DNA of 42,946 nt from Pseudomonas abyssi (GTDB taxonomy: Bacteria; Pseudomonadota; Gammaproteobacteria; Pseudomonadales; Pseudomonadaceae), in NCBI RefSeq assembly GCF_002307495.1, contig NZ_NTMR01000033.1, positions 1 through 42,946 on the forward strand, read 5' to 3'. Shown here piece by piece: positions 1 through 7,685 of the stretch. Below the pieces are notes generated by a model. That model was given only the letters and a program-made list of their open reading frames with translations. It searched no databases and was not told the origin of the DNA. The position numbers and the translations under genes were made by a program. Numbering within the stretch: the stretch's first letter is position 1; the number at the start of each line of letters is the position of its first letter.

Positions 1-51
1 AACCTTGACGTTGTAATCAACCACGCGCTTAACGGCAACGAGGATTTTCAT
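1..51 (-). CDS. etfB: Electron transfer flavoprotein beta subunit, N-terminal 17 codons (partial)
   Basis: The minus strand from 51 down to the window edge reads ATG followed by an open frame giving MKILVAVKRVVDYNVKV, the characteristic start of bacterial EtfB. A strong GGAGG ribosome binding site lies about 9 bases upstream (around 61-65). EtfB pairs with EtfA to form the soluble FAD/AMP flavoprotein that takes electrons from acyl-CoA dehydrogenases and passes them to ETF-ubiquinone oxidoreductase in the membrane. This fits the two acyl-CoA dehydrogenase genes immediately upstream. The rest of the gene, and probably etfA, lies outside the window. Identity rests on only 17 residues, but they are distinctive. 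Confidence 0.85.
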   Translation of the reverse strand, partial: MKILVAVKRVVDYNVKV

Positions 52-166
52 GGACGTTAGTCCTCCACAAGTCTTGAGACGCCCGCGGGCGCATGACGTT
101 AAAAGGGGTGCATAGGATACCGGGCAGAGTGAGCGCCCGAAAGTACAAATTGTCGCTTTGTTGGAC

Positions 167-205
167 AAAAATGCCGGGTTAGTGACCGATTGTCGCCAAC
201 CCGGC
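167..205 (-). terminator. Rho-independent terminator after the acyl-CoA dehydrogenase operon
   Basis: GCCGGGTT (173-180) and AACCCGGC (198-205) form an 8-bp stem. On the minus strand the stem is followed by ATTTTTGT, a short U tract. It lies 15 bases after the stop of the small acyl-CoA dehydrogenase subunit and before etfB, so etfB probably has its own promoter in 52-166. Confidence 0.7.
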
Positions 206-219
206 AGTCCTGAAGGGAA

Positions 220-1353
220 TTACGCGGCGCCGAGTTGCGCTGCGTAAGCTTCCAGGTGGTGGTCATCATCACCAAACTGGTGGCTGATCATGACCAGGCG
301 CTTGGCGTAGTGGGCGCCGTTGTACTCCCAGGTCATGGCGATACCGCCATGCAGCTGGATGCACTGCTCGGCCACGTAGCGACCTGCGCGGTTGACGATG
401 AACTTGGCGGCGGCCAGCTTGGCGCTGCGCTCGGCGCTGTCGGCATCGTCTGCCAGCGAGGCGGCCAGAATGGCCATGGAGGTGGCACGCTCCAGTTCGC
501 TGATCATGTCGACCATGCGGTGTTGCAGGACCTGGAACTTGCCGATCGGCACGCCGAACTGCTTGCGGGTCTTCAGGTAGTCCAGGGTCAGGTCGCAGGC
601 AGTGCGCATGGCACCGACCGCTTCGGCACACAGGGCAGCGATGGCGCGGCCGCTCTGGTAGCGAATGGCGTCGAAGGCCTTGCCGGCTTCGCCCAGCAGC
701 TCGCCTGGCGCGTTGTCCAGGAACAGCTCGCAGGCTTTGCGACCGTCAACGGTGGCGTACACGCGGCGGGTTACGCCAGCTGCGTTCGGGTCCACCACGA
801 ACAGGCTGATGCCTTGCTCGTCACGGCTGTTGCCAGCGGTACGGGCAGAGACCAGAATCTTGCCGGCAGTCTGACCGCCGATCACAACACCCTTGCGGCC
901 ACTCAGGCTCCAGCTGCCGCCTTGCTCGGTGGCCGTGGTGGTGACGTTGGCCAGGTCGTAGTGGCTGTTCAGCTCGTCGAGTGCAACGGCAGCTTGCAGC
1001 TCACCGGTGGCGATGCCGCCCAGCAGTTCTTCTTTCTGGGTATCGCTGCCCAGCTGGCCGATCAGGCCGCCGGCCAGCACCACGGACTCCATGTAGGGTT
1101 CCAGGCAGATGCCCTTGCCCAGCTGTTCCATGATCAGCATGGTCTCAACGCCGGTGCCACCGAAGCCGCCCAGTTCTTCAGAGAACGGAATGGCGGTCAG
1201 GCCCAGCTCACCCAGCTGTTGCCAGAAGGCGGTGCTGAAACCGGCTTCGCTGGCGCTGAATTTGTTACGGCTTTCGAAATCGTAAACGTCGCGAACCAGG
1301 CGTTCGGCGGTTTCTTTGAGCATTTGCTGCTCTTCGGTCAATTTGAAATCCAC
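220..1353 (-). CDS. Acyl-CoA dehydrogenase, small (PimD-like) subunit
   Basis: 377-residue acyl-CoA dehydrogenase family protein with a GTG start chosen because GAGGAGG lies just upstream (about 1359-1365). The N-terminal helical and middle beta domains are of family type. The C-terminal domain has the FAD-contacting RKQFG segment (263-267) and QLHGGIAMTWEY (333-344). The usual catalytic glutamate of the YEGT motif is absent (the C-terminus reads QFGDDDHHLEAY), and no isovaleryl-type glutamate is present near residue 235. It starts 11 bases after the stop of the large subunit gene, so the two are co-transcribed. I infer a heteromeric dehydrogenase in which this subunit supplies FAD contacts and the partner the catalytic base, as in PimCD and ChsE-type enzymes. 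The acyl substrate is unknown. Confidence 0.85.
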   Translation of the reverse strand: MDFKLTEEQQMLKETAERLVRDVYDFESRNKFSASEAGFSTAFWQQLGELGLTAIPFSEELGGFGGTGVETMLIMEQLGKGICLEPYMESVVLAGGLIGQLGSDTQKEELLGGIATGELQAAVALDELNSHYDLANVTTTATEQGGSWSLSGRKGVVIGGQTAGKILVSARTAGNSRDEQGISLFVVDPNAAGVTRRVYATVDGRKACELFLDNAPGELLGEAGKAFDAIRYQSGRAIAALCAEAVGAMRTACDLTLDYLKTRKQFGVPIGKFQVLQHRMVDMISELERATSMAILAASLADDADSAERSAKLAAAKFIVNRAGRYVAEQCIQLHGGIAMTWEYNGAHYAKRLVMISHQFGDDDHHLEAYAAQLGAA

Positions 1354-1364
1354 GGTCGGCCTCC

Positions 1365-2561
1365 TCAGAGCTCAAGAATCATTTTCGAGACGATGTTCTT
1401 CTGGATCTCGTTGGATCCACCGAAGATCGACAGTTTGCGCATGTTGAAGTACTGCGACGCCGGGGTGGCCGCGTAGTCATCAACCAGCATCTCGCCGTCG
1501 TAGTCCAGTTCCATTTCTTCCGGCAGGAAGGGCAGGGCATACGGACCCAGCGCCTTGCGCATCAGGTGCGTGATGGCCTGACGGATTTCGGTGCCTTGCA
1601 CCTTCAGGATGGAACTCTCGGAGCCCGGCACGCCGCCTTCGGACGCTGCGGCAACGATACGCAGGGTGCTCATTTCCGCCGCCATCAGCGACATTTCGAC
1701 TTCGGCGATCTGGCTGCGGAACAGCGCGTCTTCGAGCAGCGGCTTGCCGTTCTTCTGCTGCTTGGAGGCGATGCGCTTGAGGTTGGTCAGCGCGGCCTTG
1801 GACGCACCGATACCAGCCAGGCCGGTACGCTCGTGGGTCAGCAGGTACTTGGCACAGGTCCAGCCCTTGTTCTCTTCACCGACCAGGTTCTCGACCGGGA
1901 CCTTGACGTCGTCGAAGAAGACTTCGTTGACTTCGTGGTCGCCGTCCAGGGTGATGATCGGGCGAACGGTGATACCCGGGGTCGCCATGTCGATCAGCAG
2001 GAAGGAGATACCACGCTGCTGCTGGGCTTCGGGATCGGTACGCACCAGACAGAAGATCCAGTTGGCGTGCTGGCCCAGGGTAGTCCAGGTTTTCTGACCG
2101 TTGACGATGTAGTGATCGCCATCGCGCACGGCGCGGGTCTTCAGCGAGGCCAGGTCGGAACCGGCGCCCGGCTCGGAGTAACCCTGACACCACCAGTCAG
2201 TGCCGTCGAGGATGCGCGGCAGGTAGGTGGCTTTCTGCTCTTCGGTGCCGAACTTGATGATCACCGGAGCAACCATGTTGACGCCGAAGGGCACCAGACG
2301 TGGTGCGCCGGCAGCGGCGGACTCTTCGTCGAAGATGTGCTTCTCGATCGGGCCCCAGGTGGTGCCGCCGTGCTCTACCGGCCAGCCCGGCGCGTACCAG
2401 CCGCGCTTGGACAGGATTTTCTGCCAGCGCTCGTGGTCTGCCTTGTGCAGGTGTTTGCCCAGCTTGACCTTCTGAGCGATGTCGGCAGGCAGCTCCTGCT
2501 TCAGGAATTCACGCACTTCATCACGGAAGGCGAGCTGTTCGGGAGAAAAATGGATTTCCAT
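1365..2561 (-). CDS. Acyl-CoA dehydrogenase, large (PimC-like) subunit
   Basis: 398-residue acyl-CoA dehydrogenase family protein, ATG start. Visible family signatures are CQGYSEPGAGSDLASLKT (125-142) and NGQKTWTTLGQHANWIF (154-170). Near the C-terminus IFGGSNEIQKNI stands where most members have YEGTxEIQ, so the standard catalytic glutamate is a glycine. E244 in LTHERTG matches the alternative base position of isovaleryl-CoA dehydrogenase. The family RxxFG segment that touches FAD is replaced by SKQQKNGKPL. With its small partner 11 bases downstream, this fits an alpha2beta2 enzyme with composite FAD sites, as reported for pimeloyl-CoA and steroid side-chain dehydrogenases. It catalyses alpha,beta-dehydrogenation of an acyl-CoA, with ETF as acceptor. 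Substrate unknown. Confidence 0.87.
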   Translation of the reverse strand: MEIHFSPEQLAFRDEVREFLKQELPADIAQKVKLGKHLHKADHERWQKILSKRGWYAPGWPVEHGGTTWGPIEKHIFDEESAAAGAPRLVPFGVNMVAPVIIKFGTEEQKATYLPRILDGTDWWCQGYSEPGAGSDLASLKTRAVRDGDHYIVNGQKTWTTLGQHANWIFCLVRTDPEAQQQRGISFLLIDMATPGITVRPIITLDGDHEVNEVFFDDVKVPVENLVGEENKGWTCAKYLLTHERTGLAGIGASKAALTNLKRIASKQQKNGKPLLEDALFRSQIAEVEMSLMAAEMSTLRIVAAASEGGVPGSESSILKVQGTEIRQAITHLMRKALGPYALPFLPEEMELDYDGEMLVDDYAATPASQYFNMRKLSIFGGSNEIQKNIVSKMILEL

Positions 2562-2591
2562 TGTGGTTCCTCGTTGTAATACGGGTATCCG

Positions 2592-2615
2592 ACGGTCAGC
2601 CCGTGGGCTGACCGT
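2592..2615. other. Perfect inverted repeat between operon genes
   Basis: ACGGTCAGCCC (2592-2602) and GGGCTGACCGT (2605-2615) are perfect 11-bp arms separated by 2 bases. They lie in the 63-base gap between the hydratase/dehydrogenase fusion gene and the large acyl-CoA dehydrogenase gene. No U tract follows on the minus strand, so it does not look like a full terminator. It may be an mRNA-stabilising or processing hairpin. Confidence 0.55.
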
Positions 2616-2624
2616 ACTGATTCA

Positions 2625-4718
2625 TCACAGGTCGGCGAACTTGCGCCCTTCCTTGGCCAGTTTTTCCAGCAGGGCGGCCGGCTTCCACCAGGCGCCATGT
2701 TGTTCGTGGAATTCGCAGATGCGGGCGTACACGCGATCCAAGCCGACCGCGTCAGCATAGAACATCGGGCCGCCCTGATGCGCGGGGAAGCCGTAGCCGT
2801 TCAGGTAGATGACGTCGATGTCGCTGGCGCGCTGGGCAACGCCTTCTTCCAGAATCTTGGCGCCTTCGTTGATCAGGGCGTAGATGGTGCGCTCGATGAT
2901 GTACTCATCGCTCAGCTCACGACGCTCAATGCCCTGCTCCTTGGAAGCGGCTTCCATGATGGCCGGCAGTTCCGGGTTGGGCAGCGGGGTGCGCGAGCCC
3001 TTCTCGTAAACGTAGAAGCCTTTGCCGGTCTTCTGGCCGAGCAGGCCGGCTTCGGCCATCTTATCCAATACGACCGGCAGCTTGAACTCGGCCGGCAGGG
3101 TCTGACGCTGACGGGTACGAATCGCCAGGCCGATATCCAGACCGGACAGGTCGCGCATGGCGAACGGGCCCATGGCCAGACCGAACTTGCGCAGGGCGCC
3201 GTCGATCTGCTCCGGGGTACCGCCTTCTTCCAGCAGGAACTCGGACTCGCGGCCGTACTGGAATACCATGCGGTTGCCGACAAAGCCGTCGCACACGCCC
3301 ACCGGCACCGAGACTTTCTTCAGCTTCTTGCCGATCGCCATTGCGGTAGCCAGTACGTCGTTGGCGGTTTTCTCGCCACGCACTACTTCCAGCAGGCGCA
3401 TCACGTTGGCCGGGCTGAAGAAGTGCAGGCCAACCACATCCTGCGGGCGCTTGGTGAACTCGGCGATGGCGTTCAGGTCCAGCGAGCTGGTGTTGGAGGC
3501 CAGAATGGCGCCGGGCTTGCAGTTGGCGTCCAGTGCTTCGAAGACCTTCTGCTTGACGCCCATGTCTTCGAACACGGCTTCGACAACAACGTCGACGTCG
3601 GACAGGTCGGCATAGTCGGTCACGCCGCTGATCAGGGTCATGCGTTGTTCCAGCGCGTCCTGGCTCAGGCTGCCGCGCTTGACGCTCATGCCGTAGGTGT
3701 CACGGGCGCGCTCAAGGGCTTTGTCGCGGGCTTCTGAGCTGATTTCCAGAATCTTCACCGGAATACCGGCGTTGGCGAAGCAGATGGCAATGCCGACGCC
3801 CATGGTGCCGCCACCGATGACAGCGGCCGACTTGAAGTCGCGCACCGGGGTGTCTTTCGGCAGGTCGTTGATCTTGGAGGCTTGACGCTCGGAGAAGAAG
3901 GCGTGAACCAGCGCGGCGCGCTGAGGAGAGACCAGGCACTCGCCGAACAGCTCGCGCTCGCGCTTCAGGCCCTCAGCCAGCGGCAGGGCAAAAGCGGCTT
4001 CAACGGCGGAGACGCAGCGCTGGGGCGAAAACAGACCCGGCATCTTCTTCTCGATTTCGGCGCGCTTGGCAGCAACAGCGGCGGCGTTGTCGACGCCGTC
4101 GAGCTTGTCGGTACGCTCACCGGTGCGACGCGGACCCTTGCCTTCGGCCAGCAGCTTCTCGGCAAAAGCGATACCGGCAGCGGTCAGGTCGCCCTCAACC
4201 AGCTCGTCGATCACGCCCAGATCGTGCGCTTCCACGGCACCGATCGGGTTGCCGCTGACGATCATGTCCAGGGCCTTGGCAACGCCAACCAGGCGCGGCA
4301 GGCGCTGGGTACCGCCAGCACCCGGCAGCAGGCCCAGTTTCACTTCCGGCAGACCCACCTTGGCGCTCTTGACGGCGATACGGTAGTGGCAGCTGACGGC
4401 CACTTCCAGGCCGCCGCCCAGGGCGGTGCCGTGGATGACAGCAACGCTCGGCTTGCTGCCGGCTTCGATGCCGTTGACCACGTCAGGCAGGCTCGGCTCC
4501 TTCGGCGGCTTGCCGAATTCCTTGATGTCCGCGCCGGCCATGAAGGTCATGCCTTCACAGACCAGGACGATCGCCTTGACGTCCGGATCGGCTTCGGCAG
4601 CTTTGAAGCTTTGCTGCAGGCCTTCACGCACGGCGATGCCGAGGGCATTGACCGGGGGATTGTTCACGGTAACGACCGCGATGGCGCCTTTGCGCTCCAG
4701 AGTGACCACATCAGACAT
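2625..4718 (-). CDS. Fused enoyl-CoA hydratase / 3-hydroxyacyl-CoA dehydrogenase (FadB/PimF-like)
   Basis: 697 residues from MSDVVTLERKG. This ATG (4716-4718) is chosen over one 57 bases upstream because GGAG precedes it and homology begins here. The N-terminal crotonase domain carries the paired glutamates E105 (GGGLEVA) and E125 (LPEVKLGLLPGAGGTQR). From about residue 297 a dehydrogenase domain follows, with the NAD motif GGGTMGVG (302-309), HFFSP with H432, and E444; the C-terminal helical 3HCDH domains complete it. It performs the hydration and NAD-dependent oxidation steps of beta-oxidation. The domain order is that of multifunctional FadB/peroxisomal type enzymes. It is first in an operon with the two acyl-CoA dehydrogenases. 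Two copies of the putative IclR operator lie 30-74 bases upstream. Confidence 0.9.
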   Translation of the reverse strand: MSDVVTLERKGAIAVVTVNNPPVNALGIAVREGLQQSFKAAEADPDVKAIVLVCEGMTFMAGADIKEFGKPPKEPSLPDVVNGIEAGSKPSVAVIHGTALGGGLEVAVSCHYRIAVKSAKVGLPEVKLGLLPGAGGTQRLPRLVGVAKALDMIVSGNPIGAVEAHDLGVIDELVEGDLTAAGIAFAEKLLAEGKGPRRTGERTDKLDGVDNAAAVAAKRAEIEKKMPGLFSPQRCVSAVEAAFALPLAEGLKRERELFGECLVSPQRAALVHAFFSERQASKINDLPKDTPVRDFKSAAVIGGGTMGVGIAICFANAGIPVKILEISSEARDKALERARDTYGMSVKRGSLSQDALEQRMTLISGVTDYADLSDVDVVVEAVFEDMGVKQKVFEALDANCKPGAILASNTSSLDLNAIAEFTKRPQDVVGLHFFSPANVMRLLEVVRGEKTANDVLATAMAIGKKLKKVSVPVGVCDGFVGNRMVFQYGRESEFLLEEGGTPEQIDGALRKFGLAMGPFAMRDLSGLDIGLAIRTRQRQTLPAEFKLPVVLDKMAEAGLLGQKTGKGFYVYEKGSRTPLPNPELPAIMEAASKEQGIERRELSDEYIIERTIYALINEGAKILEEGVAQRASDIDVIYLNGYGFPAHQGGPMFYADAVGLDRVYARICEFHEQHGAWWKPAALLEKLAKEGRKFADL

Positions 4719-4747
4719 GCTCGATCTCCGTCTGTTTTGTTGGGTGT

Positions 4748-4764
4748 GTTTCACTACGCGAAAT
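4748..4764. promoter_or_regulatory. Putative IclR-type operator, site A
   Basis: GTTTCACTACGCGAAAT is a 17-bp dyad that shares the pattern GTTYCRC-N3-GCRAAAY with three other sites in the window (4776, 6018, 13429). It lies 30 bases upstream of the fusion gene start and just downstream of the predicted transcription start, a repressor-like position. That the neighbouring IclR protein binds it is inferred. Confidence 0.55.
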
Positions 4765-4775
4765 AGCGGAATCAT

Positions 4776-4792
4776 GTTTCGCTAGGCAAAAT
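4776..4792. promoter_or_regulatory. Putative IclR-type operator, site B
   Basis: GTTTCGCTAGGCAAAAT is the second copy of the 17-bp dyad upstream of the hydratase/dehydrogenase fusion operon, centred 28 bp from site A. It overlaps the predicted -10 element at 4788-4793. Two copies on the same DNA face region would allow cooperative binding by an IclR tetramer; this is inference. Confidence 0.55.
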
Positions 4793-4816
4793 ACAAAAAA
4801 TAAAACCGCTTGTCGA
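4788..4816 (-). promoter_or_regulatory. Predicted sigma-70 promoter for the hydratase/dehydrogenase-acyl-CoA dehydrogenase operon
   Basis: On the minus strand TCGACA (-35, 4811-4816) and TATTTT (-10, 4788-4793) are separated by 17 bases. The start would fall near 4781, so operator site B overlaps the -10 region and site A lies just downstream. Matches to consensus are moderate. Confidence 0.4.
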
Positions 4817-4854
4817 TGCCTCGGGAAAAGGAAATGGGGGTTTATTAGTTAAGG

Positions 4855-4894
4855 TGATGAATCCGGCCGTCGCTAGCGATGGCCGGATTCATCA
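4855..4894. other. 40-bp near-perfect palindrome
   Basis: TGATGAATCCGGCC (4855-4868) and GGCCGGATTCATCA (4881-4894) are perfect 14-bp arms. The 12-base centre contains the palindrome CGCTAGCG, so nearly all 40 bases are symmetric. No U tract follows on either strand. It lies between the IclR gene terminator and the fusion operon promoter. Role unknown: a transcript-end hairpin, a cruciform-forming site or an operator are possible. Confidence 0.6.
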
Positions 4895-4999
4895 CAGCTG
4901 CAAGCTTCAAGCGAACCCCGAACCGGAGGGGGCTTGTTTCAGGTGGGCACAAAAAACCCGGCTCACACAGGTCCGGGTTTTTCTTGCCGCTTGCAGCTG
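4895..4999. repeat. Heptad-type inverted repeat flanking the iclR terminator (copy 1)
   Basis: CAGCTGCAAGC (4895-4905) and GCTTGCAGCTG (4989-4999) are perfect 11-bp arms. The left arm continues as TTCAAGC to 4912, giving the GCTTGNA heptad rhythm seen again at 10577-10672 and 37967-38045. The arms enclose the rho-independent terminator at 4952-4982. Confidence 0.6.
4952..4982. terminator. Rho-independent terminator downstream of the IclR gene
   Basis: AAAAACCCGG (4952-4961) and CCGGGTTTTT (4973-4982) form a stem with A/T tails on both sides, able to act in either direction. It ends transcription of the IclR gene, whose stop is at 5003, before the downstream operon promoter. Confidence 0.8.
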
Positions 5000-5002
5000 G
5001 GG

Positions 5003-5797
5003 TCAAACCCCAAGCCTTTCGATATCGCGCGCGAGCATGGCGAGCTGGTGGGCCAGCTGGGTTTTGACGCGCTCTTCGGAGACCAGGTAGGAGGGGGCGC
5101 CGCAGGTGAGTACCATCAGGCTGCCGTCTTGCAGGCGCAGCGGCACGCCGGCGGCGTTGACGCTGCGATCCCAGTCGCCGAGTGACAGGCAGAAGCCGTG
5201 CTGCTGGTACTCATCAAAGCTGCGCTGCAGCGAGGCCTGCAGTTCCGGCCAGGTATCCGGGTTGCGGGCTTCGATCGCGCTCAGCAGGTAGCTGCGCTCG
5301 TCGTCCTTCATGGCGGCCAGATAGGCGCGTCCGGCGGCGGTAGTGGCCAGCGGCAGACGCTCGCCCACATCCATGCGCAGTGAGGTGGATTCCGACGGGC
5401 GGCAGTTTTCGACATAGATCATCGACAGCCGGTCGCGGCAGGTCAGACCGACCGAGGTATTGGTGTTGCGGGCAAACTCATCCAGGTACGGCTTGGCCAG
5501 CTGGCGCACACGCAGGTTGGAGACGTAGGCATAGCCCAGCGCCAGTACGCCGGAGTCGAGTTGGTACTTTTCCAGTTGAGTGGAGTAGCTCAGGTAGCCC
5601 AGCTTGGTCAGCGTGTAGGTCATGCGCGAGACCGTCGGCTTGGGCAGTCCGGTGATGCGGGCGATATCCTGATTGCCCATGACCACGGAACCCTGGCTGA
5701 AGGCGCGCAACACGTCCAGCCCGCGTGACAGCGCTTCAACGAATTTGCGGTCCTTGGCAGGGGCGTCCTTTACTGTTGGTTCCAGCTCATCTTTCAT
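5003..5797 (-). CDS. IclR-family transcriptional regulator
   Basis: 264 residues from MKDELEP; the start at 5797 has AAGG about 11 bases upstream. A longer form from 5821 (272 residues) is possible but lacks a visible ribosome site. The N-terminal winged helix includes NQDIARITGLPKPTVSRMTYTL in two parts (NQDIARITG, then LPKPTVSRMTYTL) at about residues 40-61. It is followed by the IclR effector-binding domain, in which the sequences GLTCRDRLSMIYVE and PLATTAAGRAYLA are typical. Such proteins bind small acids or CoA-derived ligands and act as tetramers on dyad operators. Its gene lies between the hydratase/dehydrogenase fusion operon and the divergent acyl-CoA ligase gene. Both have the shared 17-bp dyad, so local control of acyl-CoA catabolism is inferred. 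The ligand is unknown. Confidence 0.88.
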   Translation of the reverse strand: MKDELEPTVKDAPAKDRKFVEALSRGLDVLRAFSQGSVVMGNQDIARITGLPKPTVSRMTYTLTKLGYLSYSTQLEKYQLDSGVLALGYAYVSNLRVRQLAKPYLDEFARNTNTSVGLTCRDRLSMIYVENCRPSESTSLRMDVGERLPLATTAAGRAYLAAMKDDERSYLLSAIEARNPDTWPELQASLQRSFDEYQQHGFCLSLGDWDRSVNAAGVPLRLQDGSLMVLTCGAPSYLVSEERVKTQLAHQLAMLARDIERLGV

Positions 5798-5973
5798 CGG
5801 GTCATGTACCTTGTGGCGCATCAGGGTGATGCGGCCGAATGTGGTTTGGTGCCTTATCAGGTATTGCTGTCGCCAGCGCGCGGAAAGATATCACGATCAA
5901 AAGCCCGGCACAGTGACACACTGATACTCTGTATCTGTTTTGTTAATGGCGGCAGTGCGAAGTGTCTCGATCA

Positions 5974-6003
5974 TTGCACAGCCCGCCTTGAATAGACTAG
6001 CAT
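5974..6003 (+). promoter_or_regulatory. Predicted sigma-70 promoter for the acyl-CoA ligase
   Basis: TTGCAC (5974-5979) and TAGCAT (5998-6003) are separated by 18 bases. The start would fall near 6010, placing the putative operator 6018-6034 in the first part of the transcript. The -35 hexamer is identical to that predicted for the PaaH/thiolase operon. Confidence 0.4.
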
Positions 6004-6017
6004 CTTTTTGGTATTTC

Positions 6018-6034
6018 GTTCCGCAGTGCAAAAC
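6018..6034. promoter_or_regulatory. Putative IclR-type operator, site C
   Basis: GTTCCGCAGTGCAAAAC differs from site D (13429-13445) at only three of 17 positions. It lies 25 bases before the acyl-CoA ligase start codon, just downstream of the predicted transcription start. Repression by the divergent IclR protein is inferred. Confidence 0.55.
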
Positions 6035-6059
6035 AATAGTCCAAAAACAAGAGGCTGAG

Positions 6060-7685
6060 ATGTCTACACCTGAGCACTATGCCGTCAGTGCGCAACTGGC
6101 AGAACTGGGTCACACCACGATCTTCGATATCCTGGAACAGTCCTGCAGCCGCTATGGCGACAGTCCGGCATTTTCTTGCGGCGCCGACACTCTGACCTTT
6201 AATCAACTGCGTGGCCGCGCCGACGCTTTCGCTCGTTATCTGCGCCAGCATGCCGGTCTGCAGCCCGGTGACCGCCTGGCCATTCAGCTGCCCAACCTGC
6301 TGCAGTACACCATCGCCATCTTCGGAGCTCTGCGGGCCGGCCTGGTGATCGTCAATACCAACCCGCAGTACACCTATCACGAAACCCGCCACCAGTTTGC
6401 CGACTCCGGCGCTCGCGCCGTGGTCGTGCTCGACAAGCTGGTCCCGCTGGTGCGCAAGATCCAGGGCGCCACCGAGATCGATACGCTGATCGTCACCAGT
6501 ATGGATGATTACAGCAACCCGCAATTCGACAGCAGTGAGTCGGACGAGGTGCGCTTTATGCAGGCGCTACGGCTGGGCGACGAGCTGCCGGCCATCGAGA
6601 CGGAGCGCGGCCTGGATGACCTGGCGCTGCTGCAATACACCGGCGGCACCACCGGGGTGTCCAAGGGGGCGATGCTGACCCACCGCAATATTCTCTGCAA
6701 CGTGCTGCAGGCGGTAAGCATCCTCAAGGAAGGCGATGTGGATTACGGCAATGAAGTGCGGGTGTCGCCGCTGCCGCTCTACCATATCTTCGCCTTCACC
6801 GCGAACTGCATCGCCTCGGTGTTTACCGGTTTCCACACCATCCTGATCACCAATCCGCGCGATCTGGATGGGCTGATTGCCGACCTCAAGCGTCACCCCT
6901 TCACCCTGCTGACCGGTATCAACTCGCTGTTCGTGTCGCTGATGAATCACCCCGAGTTCGACAACGTCGATTTCAGTCGCCTGAAGTGGGTCAACTCGGG
7001 CGGTGCGCCCCTCAATACCGAAATCGCTCGCCGCTGGCAGGCGCGCACCGGCAGCGTGGTGCGTGAAGGTTACGGCCTGACCGAAACCTCGCCGGTGGTG
7101 GTCGCCTCGACCTCCAAGACGCCTTATAAAGAAGGCTTTATCGGTCAGCCGGTGATCGACACCTGGGTCAAGACCGTGGATGACAATGGCAACGAAACGC
7201 CACGCGGTGAGCCGGGCGAAGTGCTGGTCAAGGGCCCGCAGGTGATGCAAGGCTACTGGCACCGTCCAGACGAGACGGCTGCTACCTTCTCGGACGACGG
7301 CTGGTTGAAGACCGGTGACGTCGGCGTGCTGGATGAAGAGGGCTTCCTCAAGCTGGTCGACCGCAAGAAAGACATGATTCTGGTGTCCGGTTTCAACGTT
7401 TACCCCAACGACGTGGAAGACGCCGTGATGCGTCATGCCGGTATTCGTGAGTGCGTTGCCGTAGGCGTGCCGGACGAGCGCACCGGTGAGGCGATCAAGA
7501 TCTTCGTCAGCCTGAACGACGCCACGCTGGATGAAAGCGCCATTATTGGCCACTGTCGGGAACACCTGACCGGCTACAAGGTGCCCAAGCACGTCGAGAT
7601 TCGCGACGACCTGCCCAAGTCCACCGTCGGCAAGCTGTTGCGACGGGTACTGCGTGACGAAGCGCGCGGTGAGGGCAAGGCGTGA
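6060..7685 (+). CDS. Acyl-CoA ligase (long-chain fatty acid or dicarboxylic acid CoA ligase, FadD-like)
   Basis: 541 residues from MSTPEHYAVSAQ. The ATG at 6060 is preferred because AGAGG precedes it and the longer frame upstream has no homologous look. It is an ANL-superfamily adenylating enzyme: P-loop YTGGTTGVSKG (193-203), GYGLTETSPVV, the hinge region DGWLKTGDVGVLDEEGFLKL in parts followed by DRKKDMILVSGFNVYP, and a C-terminal catalytic lysine in STVGK (K525). It forms an acyl-adenylate and then an acyl-CoA, the entry step for the surrounding beta-oxidation genes. It is somewhat shorter than the roughly 560-residue FadD. It is divergent from the IclR gene and translationally coupled to the crotonase gene by a 4-base GTGA overlap. 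Chain length preference cannot be read from sequence. Confidence 0.88.
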   Translation: MSTPEHYAVSAQLAELGHTTIFDILEQSCSRYGDSPAFSCGADTLTFNQLRGRADAFARYLRQHAGLQPGDRLAIQLPNLLQYTIAIFGALRAGLVIVNTNPQYTYHETRHQFADSGARAVVVLDKLVPLVRKIQGATEIDTLIVTSMDDYSNPQFDSSESDEVRFMQALRLGDELPAIETERGLDDLALLQYTGGTTGVSKGAMLTHRNILCNVLQAVSILKEGDVDYGNEVRVSPLPLYHIFAFTANCIASVFTGFHTILITNPRDLDGLIADLKRHPFTLLTGINSLFVSLMNHPEFDNVDFSRLKWVNSGGAPLNTEIARRWQARTGSVVREGYGLTETSPVVVASTSKTPYKEGFIGQPVIDTWVKTVDDNGNETPRGEPGEVLVKGPQVMQGYWHRPDETAATFSDDGWLKTGDVGVLDEEGFLKLVDRKKDMILVSGFNVYPNDVEDAVMRHAGIRECVAVGVPDERTGEAIKIFVSLNDATLDESAIIGHCREHLTGYKVPKHVEIRDDLPKSTVGKLLRRVLRDEARGEGKA

